Source: F22 sp963675625
GTDB taxonomy: Bacteria; Bacteroidota; Bacteroidia; Bacteroidales; Bacteroidaceae
Length of the DNA: 64,000 nt
Assembly: GCA_963675625.1 (NCBI GenBank)
Contig: OY776497.1
Location: 2,542,001 to 2,606,000, forward strand
Direction: 5' to 3'
Both the position numbers and the translations under genes were made by a program. Below, one piece after another: positions 61,012-64,000 of the stretch. How positions within the stretch are numbered: the first letter of the stretch is position 1; each line of letters starts with the position of its first letter. The notes under the pieces are model-generated. The model did not search any database, had not been told where the DNA came from, and saw nothing but the letters and a program-made list of their open reading frames with translations.

Positions 61012-61812
61012 ATGAAAAGACAGATACCATACTGGCTTCAAGAGAAGTGGCAAAATTTTGCTAATGCGATAGCTGATTTATTCAATATCCCAGCTGCTGT
61101 CATTATGAAGTTGGATGAAAAGGAGTTGGAGGTATACCTTGCTAGTGATACAAAAGATAATCCGTTTGTTCCTGGTAGTCATCGAGATTTATCGGGCTCT
61201 TATTGTGAAGCTGTGATCAGCAGTCAACAGATTGTTGAAATACCTGATGCAAGCAACGATCCTCTTTGGATTCATAATGCCCAATTAAATAATGGGTTAC
61301 TTAATTATCTTGGCTTTCCTTTGAATTATCCAGACGGAATACCATTTGGCTCTTTATGTGTGTTGGATAAAAAAAGACGTATATACACTGAAGTTGAGAA
61401 AACAATATTACGTATTTTTCGTGAGATGATCGAACAAGATATTGCGTTGGTATATTATTATAATGATAAACAGGCTGATCTTATAGATACCATTCATAGA
61501 CAGCACGATACATGTCTTGACAAAGGAAAGAATGAGCCAGTGTTGTTACCGTTACATACAAGCTCTTCCACTTCCGAATCACATATTTCTATTTGCTATT
61601 TCAGCGAATTGATTGATGTAGTAACGACTTCGTTGGAAGCTATTTTGAGTCTTTCTCGTGTGATTCAGAAGGATCATGTAACCACAGAAGATATTTGTAC
61701 ATATGCTCGTGGAATTGAGCGTAAAAGTACTCGCCTTTTAGAGCGTATAAGTAGTATACAGAAAGCTGCTCTCAATGAAAAAAATAAAATGGATGATTTG
61801 TATCATCTTTAA
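61012..61812 (+). CDS. GAF domain protein
   Basis: A 266-aa cytoplasmic protein. Residues about 15-150 form a GAF domain: NFANAIADLFNIPAAVIMKLDEKELEV, a GSYCEAVISSQQIVEIPD segment typical of ligand-pocket GAF domains, and GFPLNYPDGIPFGSLCVLD. The C-terminal 100 residues are helical (LIDVVTTSLEAILSLSRVIQ and RKSTRLLERIS), like a degenerate kinase dimerisation domain, but no HATPase follows. It may sense a small ligand or redox state. It lies 43 bases before desulfoferrodoxin and may share its transcript. Confidence 0.8.
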   Translation: MKRQIPYWLQEKWQNFANAIADLFNIPAAVIMKLDEKELEVYLASDTKDNPFVPGSHRDLSGSYCEAVISSQQIVEIPDASNDPLWIHNAQLNNGLLNYLGFPLNYPDGIPFGSLCVLDKKRRIYTEVEKTILRIFREMIEQDIALVYYYNDKQADLIDTIHRQHDTCLDKGKNEPVLLPLHTSSSTSESHISICYFSELIDVVTTSLEAILSLSRVIQKDHVTTEDICTYARGIERKSTRLLERISSIQKAALNEKNKMDDLYHL

Positions 61813-61855
61813 GGTGTTTATATTAAAACATACTATCAACTAAAACAAATGTAAT

Positions 61856-62239
61856 ATGAAAAAGTACAATTTTTATTTTTGTGCACTATGTAAAAATTTA
61901 GTCGTACAAGATGCAACAAACACTACTGTGCCTATTTGTTGCAATGAGCCCATGGAACTATTGTCTGTTCACACAGCCGAATCTTCTACCGAGAAGCATG
62001 TGCCTCTTTTAGATATTGGTGGGGATACAGTAACTGTTACAGTGGGTAGCACTTTGCATCCTATGCTTCCAGCCCATCATATATGTAAGATTTGGTTGTA
62101 TACTGATAAAGGATTAAAAACTGCTACGCTAGAACCTGAGGCTCAACCTGTAGCTACTTTTGATTTAAAGCCTGATGAAGTTGTGATTGGAGCTTACGAG
62201 TATTGCAATTTGCATGGATTGTGGTATGGAGATGCTTAG
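61856..62239 (+). CDS. dfx: Desulfoferrodoxin (superoxide reductase)
   Basis: A 127-aa cytoplasmic iron protein that reduces superoxide to peroxide without forming oxygen, an anaerobe's defence. The N-terminal desulforedoxin-type centre has four Cys (CALC at 9-12 and the CC pair near residue 28). The catalytic centre has the EKHVP, LHPM, HHI, and YCNLHG motifs supplying four His and one Cys, with the Glu-Lys pair of the active site intact. It is therefore a two-iron member. It indicates an anaerobic or microaerophilic host. Confidence 0.95.
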   Translation: MKKYNFYFCALCKNLVVQDATNTTVPICCNEPMELLSVHTAESSTEKHVPLLDIGGDTVTVTVGSTLHPMLPAHHICKIWLYTDKGLKTATLEPEAQPVATFDLKPDEVVIGAYEYCNLHGLWYGDA

Positions 62240-62294
62240 AATAATGTTTATTTATATTGGGTAGTACACCAGAGTGTACAACTTTATGAAATAA

Positions 62295-62332
62295 GAGGGG
62301 ATGTGTCAATTGTTATTATGACACATCCCCTC
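62295..62332. terminator. Bidirectional terminator
   Basis: GAGGGGATGTGTCA pairs perfectly with TGACACATCCCCTC around a ten-base loop. A T-rich tract (TTATTT) follows on the minus strand. It serves dfx and the convergent fimbrillin-like gene and resembles the stems at 743, 40221 and 47148. Confidence 0.88.
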
Positions 62333-62370
62333 GTTCGATTGAAATGAAAAGTTGATTATTTGTAATTAAA

Positions 62371-63255
62371 CTATTGTTTGTGTAAGTCCAATTGAATGAG
62401 GTATGTACCACCTGCTTGTATATTTATCGTTTTTTGTGGTAATGCAGCATAATAGTAGAGTGATTCATCTTGACTTGTCATAGACACTCTTACGGTTAGG
62501 TCTTGATTGGTAAATGTAACTGGCGCTATCATCATATATGCTGTTACTATGTGCTCTTCGTCTAGCTCAGCATTCTGCAGTGCCAAAGATTGTCTGCTAG
62601 TCATAATACTGTGTTCATGATGACTAGGAGACAAACTTTTAACAAACAGTTCTTCTCCAGAATCGACAAATATTTCTAGTTTACTAACTGACCCTTCGCT
62701 GTCATCTGGAAAATTAAGAATCCATTTTACTTGTGCCACCAATATATTGAAGACTATGTTTGTGGGAACATGTGCTTCGGCTTGACCTATCATATAATAG
62801 AATGATGACAAATTGTTATTATTGTTATTACCTATCTGTACTTGTCCTGTTAGTGGTAGCATTAGTTGGTCAAAACCATTTTCAAGTCCTAATCTACATG
62901 CGACTGGATAGATTGTTTTTGACATTCCATTAACCCCGTTTCCAGTAAATACTCCATTTTCAGTTCCAACACCATCTACCAAATGAAACACAGCTCCAGC
63001 ATATTCATCATTGAAGAAACAAAATGTATCTCCGCTATTCCAAGTCACTATTAGTGGGTCAACCGATTCGTCTGGAATTCTTGTTGCTTTTACTGAGGCT
63101 CTTACCGTAATAGTTTGCTCTGTGCCATCTTTATATTCTATATCAATACCATGGTTTGCCTTGCATGCGCAAAACATTATGATTATTTGTATGAATACTA
63201 AATTCTGAAATAAATTACTGGACTTAAATGATGATTGCTTTTTGCCTAGTTCCAT
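62371..63255 (-). CDS. Fimbrillin-like lipoprotein
   Basis: A protein of about 294 aa, starting MELGKKQSSFKSSNLFQ. Its signal region ends in a lipobox-like IIIMFCAC-K. An upstream ATG (63312) would add 19 residues before the signal and is less likely. The mature part has the fimbrillin layout: KATRI near the start, VTWNSGDTFCFF, then IYPVACRL, and a closing AGGTYLIQLDLHK strand. It resembles the N-terminal domains encoded at 14397 and 18415, but lacks their extra domains. A run of Asn codons (about 62813-62832) is a short repeat that could vary in length. Confidence 0.75.
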   Translation of the reverse strand: MELGKKQSSFKSSNLFQNLVFIQIIIMFCACKANHGIDIEYKDGTEQTITVRASVKATRIPDESVDPLIVTWNSGDTFCFFNDEYAGAVFHLVDGVGTENGVFTGNGVNGMSKTIYPVACRLGLENGFDQLMLPLTGQVQIGNNNNNNLSSFYYMIGQAEAHVPTNIVFNILVAQVKWILNFPDDSEGSVSKLEIFVDSGEELFVKSLSPSHHEHSIMTSRQSLALQNAELDEEHIVTAYMMIAPVTFTNQDLTVRVSMTSQDESLYYYAALPQKTINIQAGGTYLIQLDLHKQ

Positions 63256-63390
63256 ATTTTCTACCGTTAATATATACTTGCTGGAAAGTTTTGTAAAAAT
63301 ATATATTAACATTGGTGATTCAAAATATAATATGTATTAATTTGAAATAATGCGTTTTTTTAAAATAATCTAGATAAAAAACTTATACAA

Positions 63391-63434
63391 AATAAGCTCC
63401 TTTCTTGTCTATTTTGACAAGAAAGGAGCTTATT
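63391..63434 (-). terminator. Terminator of the YjbH-like gene
   Basis: AATAAGCTCCTTTCTTGTC pairs perfectly with its complement around six bases, followed on the minus strand by TTTTG. It lies 17 bases after the stop at 63452. Confidence 0.9.
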
Positions 63435-63451
63435 TTGTATTCTGTATTCTT

Positions 63452-64000
63452 TTAATTAAGAGGGAGGCTTAGTCCTACACCTCCACAAAAGTGTATCCCG
63501 TCTACTAAAATAGCTTGAAATACTACATATTTCCACATCTTTAATTGTGCTGAGGTGATGATAACGTCCCCATTATATTCCGCAGATAGTATTAGGTTGT
63601 CAACGCTATTGGGTTTGTAAGTTACTCCTCCTACAACTCCTCCCCATTGATCCTGGGCATCATCATTTTCATATTGACGATATGTCAAGTGTGTTCCTAG
63701 AGTTCCAAGAGCTACATCAAAGTGTTTTGTGGCAGATATATATGAGTTGACATAGTAATACTTGAAATCTCTTTTTCTAAAGTAGTCTCTTGCATTTTGT
63801 GTCCCAATAGCTATGGCTGGCCATTTTTCGCTTTCTTTTACTGCTCTAATCTTGGCTGAAGTGAACCATGAACGATCTGTAAATGCTTCTTTCCCATTAT
63901 TATCTAGTCCCTTTTTAAAGACACATGTATAGGATAATTCTATCCAACTAAATGGAGTAAAGGCTACATAATGACTAAAAGTATTATACTCTTTCCCTTT
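63452..64000 (-). CDS. YjbH-like outer membrane beta-barrel protein, C-terminal fragment
   Basis: The frame is open from the stop at 63452 to the window edge (182 residues), so the start is outside. The fragment has strand pairs and motifs of the YjbH family (FTDRSWFTSAKIRAV, KWPAIAIGTQNARDYF, YYYVNSYISATKHF, GGVTYKPNSVDNLILSAEYNGD) and ends in LSLPLN. YjbH-type barrels are linked to exopolysaccharide export. That function is inferred from the family; no partner gene is visible. Confidence 0.72.
   Translation of the reverse strand, partial: KGKEYNTFSHYVAFTPFSWIELSYTCVFKKGLDNNGKEAFTDRSWFTSAKIRAVKESEKWPAIAIGTQNARDYFRKRDFKYYYVNSYISATKHFDVALGTLGTHLTYRQYENDDAQDQWGGVVGGVTYKPNSVDNLILSAEYNGDVIITSAQLKMWKYVVFQAILVDGIHFCGGVGLSLPLN

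Overview
The window is chromosomal DNA from a Bacteroidota bacterium, most likely order Bacteroidales; I cannot fix the genus. Evidence: many genes sit behind the Bacteroidota -7 element TAnnTTTG, Shine-Dalgarno sequences are largely absent, LpxC is fused to FabZ, and there are TonB-dependent receptor, fimbrillin, LruC/DUF4842, DUF4923 and DUF5723 families. The DNA is AT-rich. I saw no rRNA, tRNA, transposase or CRISPR array. Both ends are cut inside genes: the C-terminal part of HtpG on the left and a YjbH-like outer membrane barrel on the right.

Layout. 1-3.0 kb: htpG end, a small conserved protein and a double universal stress protein. 3.0-6.8 kb: a TPP-riboswitch-controlled thiamine operon on the minus strand (TonB receptor, PnuT-type permease, thiamine pyrophosphokinase). 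7.0-8.9 kb: two glycosyltransferases and a DUF4250 protein. 9.0-13.9 kb: housekeeping genes on the minus strand (recA, a carboxyspermidine-dehydrogenase-like gene, prs, DUF4923, engB). 14.1-20.0 kb: a surface operon in which two small secretion-associated-looking peptides each precede a fimbrillin-type lipoprotein, the first fused to SusE/F-like domains and a GH13 amylase. 20.3-23.5 kb: a lipoprotein plus DUF5723 pair.

24-31 kb is the accessory-looking part. Three envelope genes (DUF805, a small barrel, a lipocalin-like lipoprotein) share an identical 22-bp element at the same distance from their -7 boxes, which looks like a small regulon. A 45-bp tandem repeat array follows. Then comes a compact six-gene operon encoding a JAB/JAMM protease, an E2-like protein, a 71-aa protein, a ThiF/E1-like adenylating enzyme and two small membrane proteins. 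This is a candidate bacterial ubiquitin-like conjugation system with a membrane component and is the most interesting locus in the window.

31-47 kb: an LruC lipoprotein, a TauE/SafE permease, an FGE-fold protein, a phosphoesterase, an SPFH protein, an RsgA GTPase, small secreted proteins, an LTA-synthase-type sulfatase, a Pif1-like helicase, a Sua5/YrdC protein, and an ECF sigma / membrane protein / Spy-like stress operon. 47-64 kb: a 42-bp perfect palindrome, fhs, a YeiH permease, then the lipid A block (lpxD, lpxC-fabZ, lpxA, a pRiA4b-like acidic protein, miaA), two orphan PAS histidine kinases behind an S9 peptidase, a GAF protein, desulfoferrodoxin, a fimbrillin-like lipoprotein and the YjbH-like fragment.
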